A stretch of 64,000 nucleotides of DNA from positions 1-64,000 of the forward strand of contig JAURVB010003275.1 of NCBI GenBank assembly GCA_033002965.1, given 5' to 3'. Position 1 is the stretch's first letter. The number at the start of each line of letters is the position of its first letter. The notes beneath the pieces are model-generated. The model was not told where the DNA came from. It saw only the letters and a list, made by a program, of their open reading frames with translations, and made no database searches. Below are positions 1-11,402 of this stretch, in pieces. Source of the stretch: Piper betle (Eukaryota; Streptophyta; Magnoliopsida; Piperales; Piperaceae). The translations under genes and the position numbers were made by a program.

Positions 1-2313
1 TAAGTTAATGAGGGAAAGAGAGAAAAGCCATGTTGTTGCATGTGATAACTTAGAAAAGATTTACCCTGGAGAGGATGGAAACCTCGATAAATATGCTGTA
101 CGAGGACCGTCTCTTGCTGTGCCTAGTGGCCCATGCCTTGGAATTCTTGGTCCCAATGGTGCCGGGAAAACATCTTTTGTGAATATGGTAAGGGTATTGG
201 TAAATATTAGATAGCTAGAACACTACTTTGATGCTTCTTTAGTTGATATAAGATGTCATCTACTATTCCCAATTTTATTTTCTGTTTAAGTGCATTATGT
301 TCTTGAAGGTATAACATTTCCATATCAAGACTTTTTTGAATGCTTGTGGATTGAACATTTACAGATGATGGGCATGGCTACTCCTACTTGTGGCAAGGCA
401 TTCGTTAATGGGCTAGTATAACAAAGATATGGAAAAAGTATACCTCTAGCATGGGAGTTTGTCCACAACATGAGTAAGATGTTCTCACACAAATGTTATC
501 AGAAAGAACAATTTCTTGTTTTATATATTAAGTCACAAGTGATATATAATTAGTCATGGACTTAGATTTATGATAATTGTATTTCATTCATTGACGAAGC
601 TTATAAACCCAAAAAAATTACAGCCTCCTATGGGAAATGCTGACGGGAAGGGGAGCATCTTCTATTTTATGGTAGACTGAAAAATCTGAAAGGAAGTGAA
701 TTGGCTCAAGTAAGGCATACTCACTGTTCCAAGCTCAACTTTTCAAACGGTTCTTATTTATTTTAGTAGAGGAAGCTTACTTATTTAGCTTCGGCTTCTT
801 GCTTATCCCAGGCTGTGCAAGAATCGCTCTCTGGTGTTAAATTAAGTGACAATGAGGTCCTTAATAAACAAGTGAGGACGTATAGTGGTGGCATGCGTAG
901 GAGACTAAGTGTCGCCATATCACTCATTGGCAATTCTCATGTGTGTTACTGCAAGAGTCTGACTTTTCTTTAATTTGAATCTTACTATTTTTCTATTGTT
1001 AAAATAAGTTGTTCTGCATTTTTTTAGGTTGTGTACATGGATGAGCCAAGCACTGGCCTGGATCCAGCTTCCGAAATGGCTGGTGGAGGTAATAAAACAA
1101 GCAAAGAAAGACAGCAATTTTTTCACAAGTAGACCTTTTAAATTTTTGGATTTGTTTTTTCCTTTTTCAATTTTGACTTTCTTTTGTCAGTTATATGGAG
1201 CTCTATATATGTGTCTGTAATACGTTTTATTGAGTTTCTTTTGGTCAATTCTTGGTAGAAAGTTATAGTTTCAAATATGATCTTTCCAGTAACCACCTTG
1301 AAACTTTGAAGAACATGAATCATGTTTTCAGTTAAGTGTATAACACAATTAATGATCAATCAAATGGATGTTCCATTATTCTATAATGGTATGTCTTAAG
1401 CTTATTTCTCTTTTGTTCTTCATTTAAGTGTTTAATCTTCTATAGTTTACTAATAGATTCAAGCAGATAGCTATCATGTGTCCATTCTTATACCCTTTAT
1501 ATTCTTTCACCCTGACTCTCTTGTGTTAATGAAACTATTTACTCATATTTCCCACTTAGACGGCTAACTCCTAGGAGATCCATATAGCAGGTTTTTTACG
1601 TTTTTCTGCATACCCAGATTCCCAGATCTGAACTAAATTCAAATAGATATTTGTTAATCAGAATTTCTTAGTTATTTGATTTATTTCTGCTCTATGCAAG
1701 TTTTGTTGGCATGACTATGGTTTGGAAGCAAGCAGTTTTGCATTCCTATTTCTTCCAATTAAAGATTAGCAATCTTCAACGTTTATTTTTGCTTTTTATT
1801 GTTTGTCTATCAGAATCTTTATCTGATACCTAGGATTCTCCAATATTAACCAGCACATTCTATGGAAGAAGCAGAGGTTCTATGCGACAGGATTGGAATA
1901 ATCGTAAATGGCCTAAATGCAGTGTCTCGGTAACACAATGGAGGTACGTAGGGTAACAATTATAGATTAGACACCATCCAACGAAGTTGTCGTAAATTTT
2001 TTGTTTCTGTTTTATTTGGAAACAGCTAAAATCTAGGTATGGAGAACAATATTCGTTTACCATCTCAACATCTGCAAATCTAAAAAGAGAGGTGTACAAC
2101 ATGGTCCATCGACTTTCTCCTAGGGCAATCAAGACGTACCATATTGCTGGAACAGAAAAGTTTGATCTACCAAAAGCAGATGTCAATATTTCAGGTGTTT
2201 TCAGAGCCGTGAAAAATGCCAAGCGAGATTTCCAAATTCATGCATGGGGCCTTGCAGACTGTACTCTAGAAGAGGTTTTCCTTGATGTGGCCAGAAAAGC
2301 AGAGGACCTTTGA
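1..2313 (+). pseudogene. ABCA-family ABC transporter, C-terminal nucleotide-binding domain, broken
   Basis: Decayed 3' part of a plant ABCA (ABC1/ATH-type) lipid-transporter gene; the upstream part lies outside the window. Exon-like blocks in order: about 8-187 with an intact Walker A (GILGPNGAGKTSF); 365-473; 624-709; 812-940 with the ABC signature YSGGM; from 1028 with Walker B and D-loop (VVYMDEPSTGLDPAS); 1854-1943 with the H-loop region (SMEEAEVLCDRIGI); and 2037-2313, which ends in HAWGLADCTLEEVF and a stop. Most blocks keep plausible splice sites. The frame is broken repeatedly: block 2 has a TAA after VNGLV and at least one more shift before the Q-loop, block 3 has one extra G before the residues EHLLFYGRL, the Walker B block changes frame before KQAKKDS, and the H-loop block shifts and stops. 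Exons 4 and 7 are clean, so the loss is fairly recent. Assembly errors could mimic some indels, but not so many in one domain. Confidence 0.85.
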
Positions 2314-4259
2314 GTAATGATAGGTTGGATTTGGTTTGGATGGATCCTTTTTTTCTTTCTTTCTTTATTTCTGCTTTTGAGTTTTGAACTATGGCAATCC
2401 CACTATATGCTTCCTACAGCCAAAAAGATGGACAAGTAAGTGATGGGTTTCCATTGAAATATAATGGTAGCTGTTTGATTATAGGCGCATGAAACATTGT
2501 AACTTATCCCTTAACATCAAATATGCCTTCTATTATTATTATTTTTATTGAACTGTCACATTATAATCATTTTAATGCTAGTTTTATTTTCTCTAATAGT
2601 TTGTTACAAAAGATTAGTTTTTTATCTTATTTATTTTTCTTTCAAGAGTTAAAATGATCACTTAGACACTGGTTTTAAAAAGAAAAAAATGGCCACATAG
2701 ACACTAGTTTTAATTTGAACTTTTTAATGGGTCGAGGTTTATATGTGAATAAATAGGATGATCGTAAATTTTTATTTTTTTAAACATTAATAAGGTCTAT
2801 TTTATTTTTTTAAAATATACTAGTTTAAAGATATTCTAAATTTATTTTTAGTGTAATTGTTTTGATAATTAAGATGAAAGGGCTTAAAGCATTAAACTGA
2901 TTTGAAAATTTATAAGTATTTTAATTAATTAATTAATTAATTATTTATATATGTGAATTTTGAATAGTACGACCCAATAATTTTTTCAGATAGAAGCTGT
3001 AGTTTATATATCTTATATAACTTATATGGGTTCTAGTTTGTCTTTATATATATATATATATGGCTGTCTTTTAGGCCTCTTGCCACCAATCATTTTTAAC
3101 ATTATGTTGAAGGCCGATAGTGATATGGTATATTAACATTACAATAGCTGACCTCTCAAACGCCCATGATGTTGTACAATGAAGATAATATGGGGCATTG
3201 GTTAGATCATGAGGGAGAGTTATATCTATATGTGTGAGAGTTGTTTACATTTTACAGTGTAGACCCTAAACTTTATATTACTCCATTATAATGGTTTGGA
3301 GGATATGAACAATGATGGATTCTTTTCTTATCCTCCTTCATTTTGTCTACTTCCCAATAGGAATTAGTCTTGCTGAATTCCTTAATCTGATGGGCAAAAA
3401 GGGATTAAAGGAGAAGGGGAACGGCGGGGAAAAGGACTTGTTACAACCTTCCAAAATCTGTGACAAGTTAAGCATCTAAGAAATCTTTGAAGCGTTGTTT
3501 TATTTGTCATCTCATTAGGTTATTTATCTTCAAAGTATTTCTTTCTATTAATTATTTGAAGAGCTTTTTTTTTCTTTTAACTATTTTGCAATGAAGAAAA
3601 TTAGTATGGTTTGAAGAAGTTCTATTATTATATGTTGGATACATTAGCTGTCAAATTCCTTAAGAACTTACCAAGCATGTTGGCAAGAAAAATAGTGCAG
3701 AGGGCACAGTAGACCTACATATTACTAATAGAGTTTACAGAGTAAATGATCCCCAAAGAATAATATAATATTTAACGTATCATTTATAACATTTACAATT
3801 TAATCTAATAATTACTCTGTTTACCTATATCTTACGTTTGACCCTGCTTTTTTTTATAATTTCTTACAGTGCTTTGCTTTTATGAAATATAGTGTTTGCC
3901 TTTGACTAAGATGCTTATATCAATAATTATTATGCTATTTTTTTGTTACACCTATAATTACTGAATATGTGAATGGGGACTTCTACTCATGTTATCAAAC
4001 TAATCCTTTTCCATCTTATCCCTAATATGGGTCAAGGTCATGGATCCTATTATCTCATGCCACTCAATTTTAGACAATATAAAAACTCAAATTGTAAAAA
4101 ATTATATCCTTTCAATTGCTTTCCACCAAGTTTGTTGATAGATCACCGAATGCATGTGCCCTCTGAAGGGAACCGTGCTAAAAGTAGAGAGAGCTAATTA
4201 AGGTTTAGAAATTAAAATAATTAGATCCCTCTTATTCTTAACACCCTTACGTGGATCGA
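2314..4259. other. AT-rich intergenic DNA
   Basis: No credible coding region on either strand; the short open frames here have no family likeness. It holds a TTAA tandem run at 2921-2943 and a short TA run near 3047-3061. A related phrase (cacttagacact, cacatagacacta) occurs twice between 2660 and 2710, a possible remnant of a small repeat. The first part presumably includes the old 3' UTR of the ABCA pseudogene. Confidence 0.6.
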
Positions 4260-6060
4260 TGATGGACAAGTAATAAGTGAAAGTTTTAAACAAATAAAAC
4301 ACAAAAGGGAACTAATATTAAGTACATCAAATTTTTATCAATTCAAGTGATAAAATTATGTCTACAGTCAAACTAAACTTAGTGATTTAAATAATTACAA
4401 CTTACACAAATCAATCCTAGGTGAATAAATAAACCAAACAAACCTAAACAAATTAAAGACTCAAACTTTGGCCAACAACTCAAACTATGCAAAAGTTTCA
4501 ATTGATTTAAACTTGCTTACTAAATACCCTCTAGCGAAGGAGTCAAACAAAAGAGTATTGATCGGGACATGCACAATTGCAACAAGTTTAAAGAACACAA
4601 GAAAAGGGATATAAAAATGATATAAAAGACACAAGAATTTTTATGTTGGTTTGGTACTAAACTTTCCTATCCCATCCATGTCTGATGAAAACTACGACAT
4701 AATTTGTACACATTAGAAGCCATCGGCAAGACTTCCTACAAGCTCTATCCCCTAGCCAAAGACGCCTGCACCCACTTCTAACACCCTATAGGTTTATAAC
4801 CATGGAAACAAAATCGCACTCCCTTCCCACACTCACCCAGGAGCCTAGGTTTTTACTCCTCATCCGCAAACCAAAGAGCCTCCTTCACCAATCCCTTGAG
4901 CCACAAAGCCTTCTTCTCCACCATGAGCCAAGAACATCCTGAAGTCTTCCATTGAACGACGAAGCCTTTCCTTATCCAAGCTCTCCACCAAGCAAGCAGC
5001 CTGCACCTTCTCTAAGCTCTTCCTTTGAGCCAAAGGAGCAATCCAGCTTTGTACTTTCAAGGCAACCAATCCACCTCCACTCATAGGAAGCAACCATCCG
5101 AGAAAGCATTCTTCCAAGCTTCACCTAGGTCTACATGCTCCACTCACACACTGTTAAACACTAGGAGTTTGCAACAGGTGCTCAACATTTGTGCAAAAAT
5201 CTCACCAAGCTTTTAGCGTGCATGACTTAGGCTAATACAATCATTTGAAATATGAAGTAAAAACACAAAGAGGTTTACAAGCTACATGATATCCTAATCA
5301 GTGATCCATGCTTGTAACCTCTCAATAGGTTCTCCAAATGTACTCTCCAAGGTCCTATTTATAGCCCAACATCTCTTCTCCAATATTATAAACCATCATG
5401 CCATTGAATTTACATATCCTAACTAGGACACAATCAACTCCCAATAATCTATTGATTGATCTACCGACCATCTACCGATCGACATTCAACTACCGGTTGA
5501 TCTGCCGATCGCCTTGCCAATCACATGGGTGTGCCATGAGCTGAACTTTTGACTTCTGCCGATCTACGATTGGTTGGCAATTGATCTTCTAATCAATCTA
5601 TCGAAGTTTTGGTGATCTATTTGCCACACTCTGCGAGGTGTGAGCTCGCTTAATCGGCTACTTATAGATTAGCTAGACACCTTGCCAAGGTTTCTCCAAA
5701 CTTTGAGATGCCATAACTCCTTGTATAGCACTTCGATTTTAGTGATTCTTGAAGTTTTAGAAAGCTCCTGATGTCTTCTATCATTCATGATAAGTTTCAT
5801 AACCAAATTCAATTTGAGTTGGAAGTTATACCTTCTAGATATGAGGAGTTTACATGTGCTCTAACTATAGCCGAGGTTTTAGATAATGTTGTCACTTGAG
5901 CTTACATGTCCCAAGTAGTGACTTTGAGAGTTCAATGGAGATAATGATCAAAACTTAGACTCAAAACACTCCAACTCTAAAAGTTGAGCAACAATCTCGC
6001 AATTGTCAGATTCAGTATCAAGTGCTTGTACCTTGGGGAACGAGACTAGGTATCCTTTGA
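4260..6060 (-). mobile_element. Decayed LTR-retrotransposon fragment, minus orientation (Copia-like LTR suspected)
   Basis: The reverse strand of about 4560-5400 resembles the plus strand of 58500-59070: both carry an ATAAAAATtCTTGTGTCTT-like block and a GC-richer stretch of GGAG/CTTGG words. At 5450-5600 there are repeated CTACCGATCGAC-like words, comparable to the repeated CTTCGGCTAAACTTTGG-like words at 57998-58250. The two regions therefore look like diverged copies of one LTR family in opposite orientations. No gag or pol is visible. Short open frames at 4860-5216 are on both strands and look fortuitous. The boundaries are approximate. Confidence 0.35.
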
Positions 6061-6809
6061 ATCCTTGGGATATTTGAACGAGTCAACCTAGTTTGATCCA
6101 AAGTGGAAGATTACTAATTAGAATCTGTCCGGATTGCCAATTGAATGTTCCATTTGATATTTTGTCTATATCTTCACCACATTCTCCATTTGACTCTATA
6201 GTTTATCAATTTTATTGGTTTTATCAATTAATGCAAGAGAGTGTGTTCACTCGAGGGGAGTCCTGTAATTGTATTTTGTTGATAATCATAATGGATTTGG
6301 TTGAGCGACCTATTTACCATGTATTTTTTCCTTCTTTGCTTTGGGGTTGTTTTTCACATAAAAATCTTGTGTGTCTTGTTTCGTTGATTTGTACCTTTGA
6401 TATTTATATTTGCATCATATTGTTGCAATTATCTTTGTTGTTACACTTGTAAGAATTGAAATTAGGTCTATGTATTTCCTACAAGTGCCACTATCCCCTC
6501 TCTCAAGTTAACATTAATCACAACTAGGCAAAATGTTGTGCTATGTGTAGGCTATGTTAGAGATTAGACTCTAATTTAATAAATAGCCTGCATTAAATAA
6601 TGAAATAGACTATCACGGTGAAAGGATATTATAATAAAAAATTTATCAAATAACGGGAAGTAATTGCTATTTGTGATTAAAAAGAAATCAAATAAAACAT
6701 AATGCATTTTCCCTTGAATTTATTATTTACAATATTTATTATGATCCTAAGTATAAGTTGATAGGACTAGTTATTTATTCAAAAATAGTTAACTAATGTT
6801 GATGATCAT
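6061..6809. other. Intergenic, no gene recognised
   Basis: AT-rich sequence with one 119-codon open frame (6093-6452, +) that lacks any family motif and has a hydrophobic composition typical of chance frames in T-rich DNA. Nothing else is supported. Confidence 0.5.
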
Positions 6810-7005
6810 AAACACTTCCTCAAATAAAAAACTAGACCTTATCAAGTAAATATTGGATGTGAGACTAATTAACTATTTGGAAGATCTTATATTCCACTTA
6901 TCATATCATAAATGCATCCTCAAATAAAAAACTAGACCTTATCAAGTAAGTATTGGATGTAGAACTAACTATTTGGAGGATCTTATATTCCACTTATCTT
7001 ACGAA
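6810..7005. repeat. 100-bp tandem direct duplication (two copies)
   Basis: The block starting at caaataaaaaactagacctt recurs exactly 100 bases later (6821 and 6921). It continues through the words tattggatgt and gatcttatattccacttatc in both copies. Copy 2 has a few substitutions and a short deletion. It lies in non-coding sequence. Confidence 0.9.
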
Positions 7006-7520
7006 AAATTTTCCCTTGAAATTCTTTTCTATGGTTCATGAGTCTAATCTTTGTTTAGGCAGACCACAATCATCCAACACAGTGTGAAACCAAGACCTTG
7101 GGCTCAATTTTTTAGTTGTGATTCACTACGTGGATCGACCCAAGTAGAATGTTACCTAGTCCAGTTTGATCGCCCATGTACTGCAGGAGTCATATTATGT
7201 ATTGGTATGGTTAGCCAAAGTGTTGGTTGTAAGCACTATAAGATGCATTCAGTTGAGCACCAACGACCGAGGCTTACGTTAATAGCTTGTAGTTTTAGGA
7301 ATCAGAGCCCGAATGTTATAGCTTTAGGTGTTGAGACTCACTTGATGAGGTTCAGTGGCAGTCTTTAGCTATTCTTCATGTGTTAGCTGATCAGTAGTTT
7401 AGGGCTTTGTTCATGCAGATTTTATACATGTTTTCACGTTGGTTTAGCAGTAGAGTAAAGTTTTTCGTTGCTTGACATGACATTCATAGAGTACATTGAT
7501 ATCCCTAAATGAGTCCTAGA
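7006..7520. other. Intergenic, no gene recognised
   Basis: Contains a 105-codon open frame (7051-7368, +) with no recognisable motif. It could be a retrotransposon remnant but nothing confirms this. Confidence 0.4.
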
Positions 7521-8688
7521 TGTAAAACCCAACCTGTCAGTCTTACCGATTTGGCTTTTGGTTCAACTTGATTAGCATATAGCCAGTCCTGTTCGATTAG
7601 GTTGGCGCTAAGTCGGACCTTGTGTGTTGTTGTGGACTTGGGCATTGGACGTGCCCACCATTGAGTGGCATTTAGTGGCATGTCACATGCATCCTTGACA
7701 TACCCTCTAGCCCTAGTCGTGTTTAGAAGCCTTCCTGCCTTCTTGCCTTCCCGTTCTTCCCTTTTTCTTTCTTTTCCTTCTTTTTCCTTGCCATGGCTAA
7801 ATGTCGGGCCCAAGGGCGCCCTCCCAGCATCGTTGCACACCTGGAAGCAGGGCGCAAAGGCTCTCCCAGATCACTATAATGCTAGCGTTGCGTAGGGTTT
7901 TTTCATATAAAACCATAGCCGCCCTTTTTCCCCCTGTCCCTCTATTCCCCCTTTCTCCCCTTCCCTTGCCCAACACCCTTCCCTTTCCCCTCCCTTTTCC
8001 CTCATTCCTTCCTCTCTTTCTTCTCCTTTTCCTCTCCCTTTCTTCCACCTTCTCTTATTCTTCCCTCGGGTATGCCTTTCTACTATTTTCTTTGGTTGTT
8101 TTGCTTGTTGCATTGGTTTCATGGAGGTCCTTGGTAGATCATGTAGTTCATATTATTTTGATGATTTTGATATGTTATTTATCACATTTTGCTTGATAGA
8201 TCATTGTAAAGATTTGATTTTTATATAAAGTTTGAACCTTTATTGATATTTGGGTTATGTTTAATGCGTTTGTTGATTGTGGCAGTAAAATGCTACATAA
8301 ATCATCTAATCAATGTTGTAACAATAAAAATATATGAACTTTATAAATTTGGTAACACTCAAGTCACCTCAGATTGTGCACCAAATACTAATTAATTAAA
8401 TAGGCAATGTAATAATAAATTTCATGCATGTTTGATTATAAAACAAACTCATAGTGTGGTCTTAATTACATTCATGATAAAATTAATTAATATAATAATT
8501 GATAAAGGATTAATTAATAAAAATCATTATCTGCGCAGTTGGGTTGGATAGTTACGACATCTCAATTTGCTCCGCCAAAGCCAACCTAATCCGTTTGATT
8601 TGACATCTTTTATGTTCTAGTTCTCAATTCACTTTGGCATTCTAACTGTTAGGTTACCAACTAGTTTACCCGTTAGATCAGATTATTT
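7521..8688 (-). mobile_element. Long-LTR fragment, minus orientation, with polypyrimidine tract
   Basis: Starts with tgtaaaaccc, the inverted end of the TGTAACACC...TTTTACA LTR family. It resembles the block starting at 27021: both have the opening tgtaaaaccc, a CCCTAG...GTG...TAGAAGCCT block, a C/T-rich stretch and then an AT-rich block. A nearly pure pyrimidine tract runs from about 7921 to 8072. The overlapping open frames here (for example 7801-8196) are low-complexity artefacts. The next minus LTR begins at 8689, so this copy is interrupted or truncated there. Confidence 0.5.
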
Positions 8689-11035
8689 TGTAAAACCCTA
8701 GTTTCGGGTTAGGGTTTTATTCACTTGTTGCTTTGCCCTGCTCAGGCTAGTTTCAATTTGGTTCAAGTCATGAGTATGGGGCCCAGATGGCCGTATGAGC
8801 ATGTTATGGAGGCTGGGTATACTCAATATATAAATTATAATTTCAGTTATGCTACAACATAACATGAGTTATTAGTGTATACTCAAGGTACACACACAGT
8901 TTTTGCTTGTGTTAGCTTAGGGTTTTAGGGCTAGATTTAGGCCGTTACAACATTTAGTACTTGTTTGGGCTTTCTTGAGGTATCTCATTTACATCCGTCT
9001 TAGGGAAGGATTTTAGACTACCGGATTACCCATGTGGGCCTAGTTTGATTTGAGTCTCAAATCTTCATTCAATTGAGTTTAGGGTCTTGAGGCCCATTTA
9101 GTTTTCTTGTCTCAATTTTCGTCCATAGAGTCACTCTTAGATTTCAAGTAAATTTTGACTTTTATCGGTGTGCTCTGAGCTTTCCAACTATATATATATA
9201 TAATATTGTATATACTCTAGGTGGACCACACTAGGCTCACGGATTGCCGAGCCTTCAGATCATGTCACGTGGCAATATCTGGTTGGGCCATGTCATCCCT
9301 AGCATTCACCCAGTTATTTTTCAGAGATTTCTTTCACATTTTTGAAGTTTATCTACCCCTAGTGCTACTGCCACTTTGGGCCGCTGTTGATGAGTCTCCT
9401 GGCCCGCCTTTGGCCATCTGACCAGTACCACCGTGACTACCTCCTGGCCAAGTGTCAACCCAGACCCTCCACCAACTCCGGCCCCACCGCAGTCACAGAT
9501 GACATTTTGTTCGTCAAATTTCAATCACTACCGCCCCTTTTAGAGCATTTTATGGTACTAGCAAGCCTCCTCTAGCAAAGTCAACTATGTAGATAGCTTC
9601 CTTTACCGAAACCTTCCATTTGAGTCCAGCCTCAACCTCCACCATGGCCGTGTTCGCTGCTGATGACTCCCACATTCCCTCCAGCATTTTCTTAATTTTT
9701 TAGATGTTTTCGGGCCAGTCACTAACCGAACACTGTCAACCATCACCGTAGACACATTCCTCACTCAATGGCTGACCGATTGAGCCAAACCTCATTGACC
9801 GTCGTCGACACCTCCACCTAACCTGGCTGTAGTCCCTCCTCTTTGAGACCGTCTGGCCATCTAATGGCCAGACTCCGTTGATAACTGCCTCGATCACACT
9901 TCCCATCCTCCACTCTGTCGAATGAGACCAGCGACAGCCTCCAATATGCTGCCACTTTTCGAGGACAGGCACTGGCAGCCCTATCCAATTTTCTTCGTGC
10001 CCGTGCCCATGTCCTCATCCAGTTACCTAGCCCAGTTAACTGAGTTCAGCCAACCCGACTCAGCAATAAACCCGAACCGAGTCAACTCACTCTGACTAAC
10101 CCAATTAACTCGGCATGACTATTTCAGCCTACTTCGTCTATTTTTCGACTGTTTTCTACCATTCGAGGCTCCTTACATTACTTTAAATGTATATTCACAT
10201 TATTTGGCTCATCTTGATGTTATGATTGTTTTTTATATTTATTATTTAATTTATTATTTATTTATTAACTTATTCCTTATTGTGTATTTCTTGTTATTTA
10301 TATATTTATTGATCATGATGCATATTTGTATAATTATTAGTTACTTTTTGATGATATAATTACTTGTTAATATTATTTTTATCATTCATTTTTATATTAT
10401 CTAATTCAATTAATTAATTAATTACTATTTATTTGCTTGCACACGTGTTATTATTTATTTGTATTTAGTTGTATGTTCATACGTTGATAATTATATTGTT
10501 ATTATTCATGATTAATTGCTATTAACTATTTATTCATTGATTGATTGATTGATTGATTTATTTACTTACTTACTTGTGCATGTGCTACTATTTACTCGTG
10601 TTTAGTCACATACTTATACAGTATAATTATTTTATTAATGATTAGTATATTATTTATTCTCATGTATTTAATATTTATCTATTTATCCATGGCTTTATTC
10701 ACTTATTTATTTATTGTGTGTTTATTGGTAATTTATTCCTTGTCATGTCTCATTTTGAGTGTCGAGTTTTTAGTTGTAGATCTGTTTTGCATTGTCTTAT
10801 ATTTGAATTGATGTTACTATTGATGTGAGAACACACCACGATAATACATCATATAGAGTTATTAGGTTTTTGCTTAGCAGTGGGTTCCGATGTAGGTTTT
10901 GGAGTCTGAGCTTGCCATAGATATATTGATATGCTTCAAACTTGAACCACAAATCCTTTAGGAGTCGTCTTTGATTTACCGTTTTACTCTATCATGGATT
11001 TGATTTCCTAATCGTAGGACGTGTTAAGTGGCTAT
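8689..11035 (-). mobile_element. Long-LTR copy, minus orientation, truncated
   Basis: Begins tgtaaaaccctag. Shared blocks with the other copies include the phrase ggccgttacaacatttag (8951-8968, compare about 21752 and, inverted, about 16095), a CpG-richer central part at 9220-10100 and an AT-rich TTTATTTATT part at 10190-10750. The block tcgtaggacgtgttaagtgg near 11013 corresponds to 14060 in the solo LTR, where about 1 kb more follows before the end. This copy therefore lacks its terminal part and abuts plus-oriented internal sequence at about 11036. No open frame is preserved. Confidence 0.6.
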
Positions 11036-11402
11036 AATGTCTCCGGTGCTCCAAGTAATCCTAGTCACTATTCGACACAACTTCAATTGACTGAACTTGG
11101 GGACACTCTAACTCATCCAAATCTCTAGTACAAAAAAGGGAAGGGTGGGTCTCTAAGTCTATCATGACATACCTGTGAGTTCCATGCTTACATCTACTGA
11201 AATCATGATTATTTTATGATTCCTCTATAACTGCTAACACTCAAACATGCACTCATCAGATCCGACTGAGCTAACAATCTGGAAGTCAGAGAAAAGACCA
11301 GAGGAAATGACTTGCTAGCTTGATTAGGGACAGCTCCACACACTTGGCTCAAAACATGAGTCTTCCATCCCAATTGACCAAGACATGGGGTCTAATACTA
11401 AC
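11036..11402 (+). mobile_element. Fragment of retrotransposon internal region (3' end)
   Basis: This stretch is homologous to about 20395-20773. Shared phrases include ggtctctaagtctatcatga, gaaatcatgat, aaacatgcactcatcag, and gaggaaatgactt. Both lie directly upstream of a plus LTR start, so this is the 3' end of an element's internal region. No coding sequence is visible. Confidence 0.65.

Noticed and set aside
8..214. Walker A frame as an independent small gene starting at 8
   Set aside because: The ATG is internal to an ABCA exon; the frame ends by reading into an intron after the donor at 188.
7801..8196. 131-codon Pro/Leu/Ser-rich open frame
   Set aside because: It is a translation of a polypyrimidine tract within an LTR.
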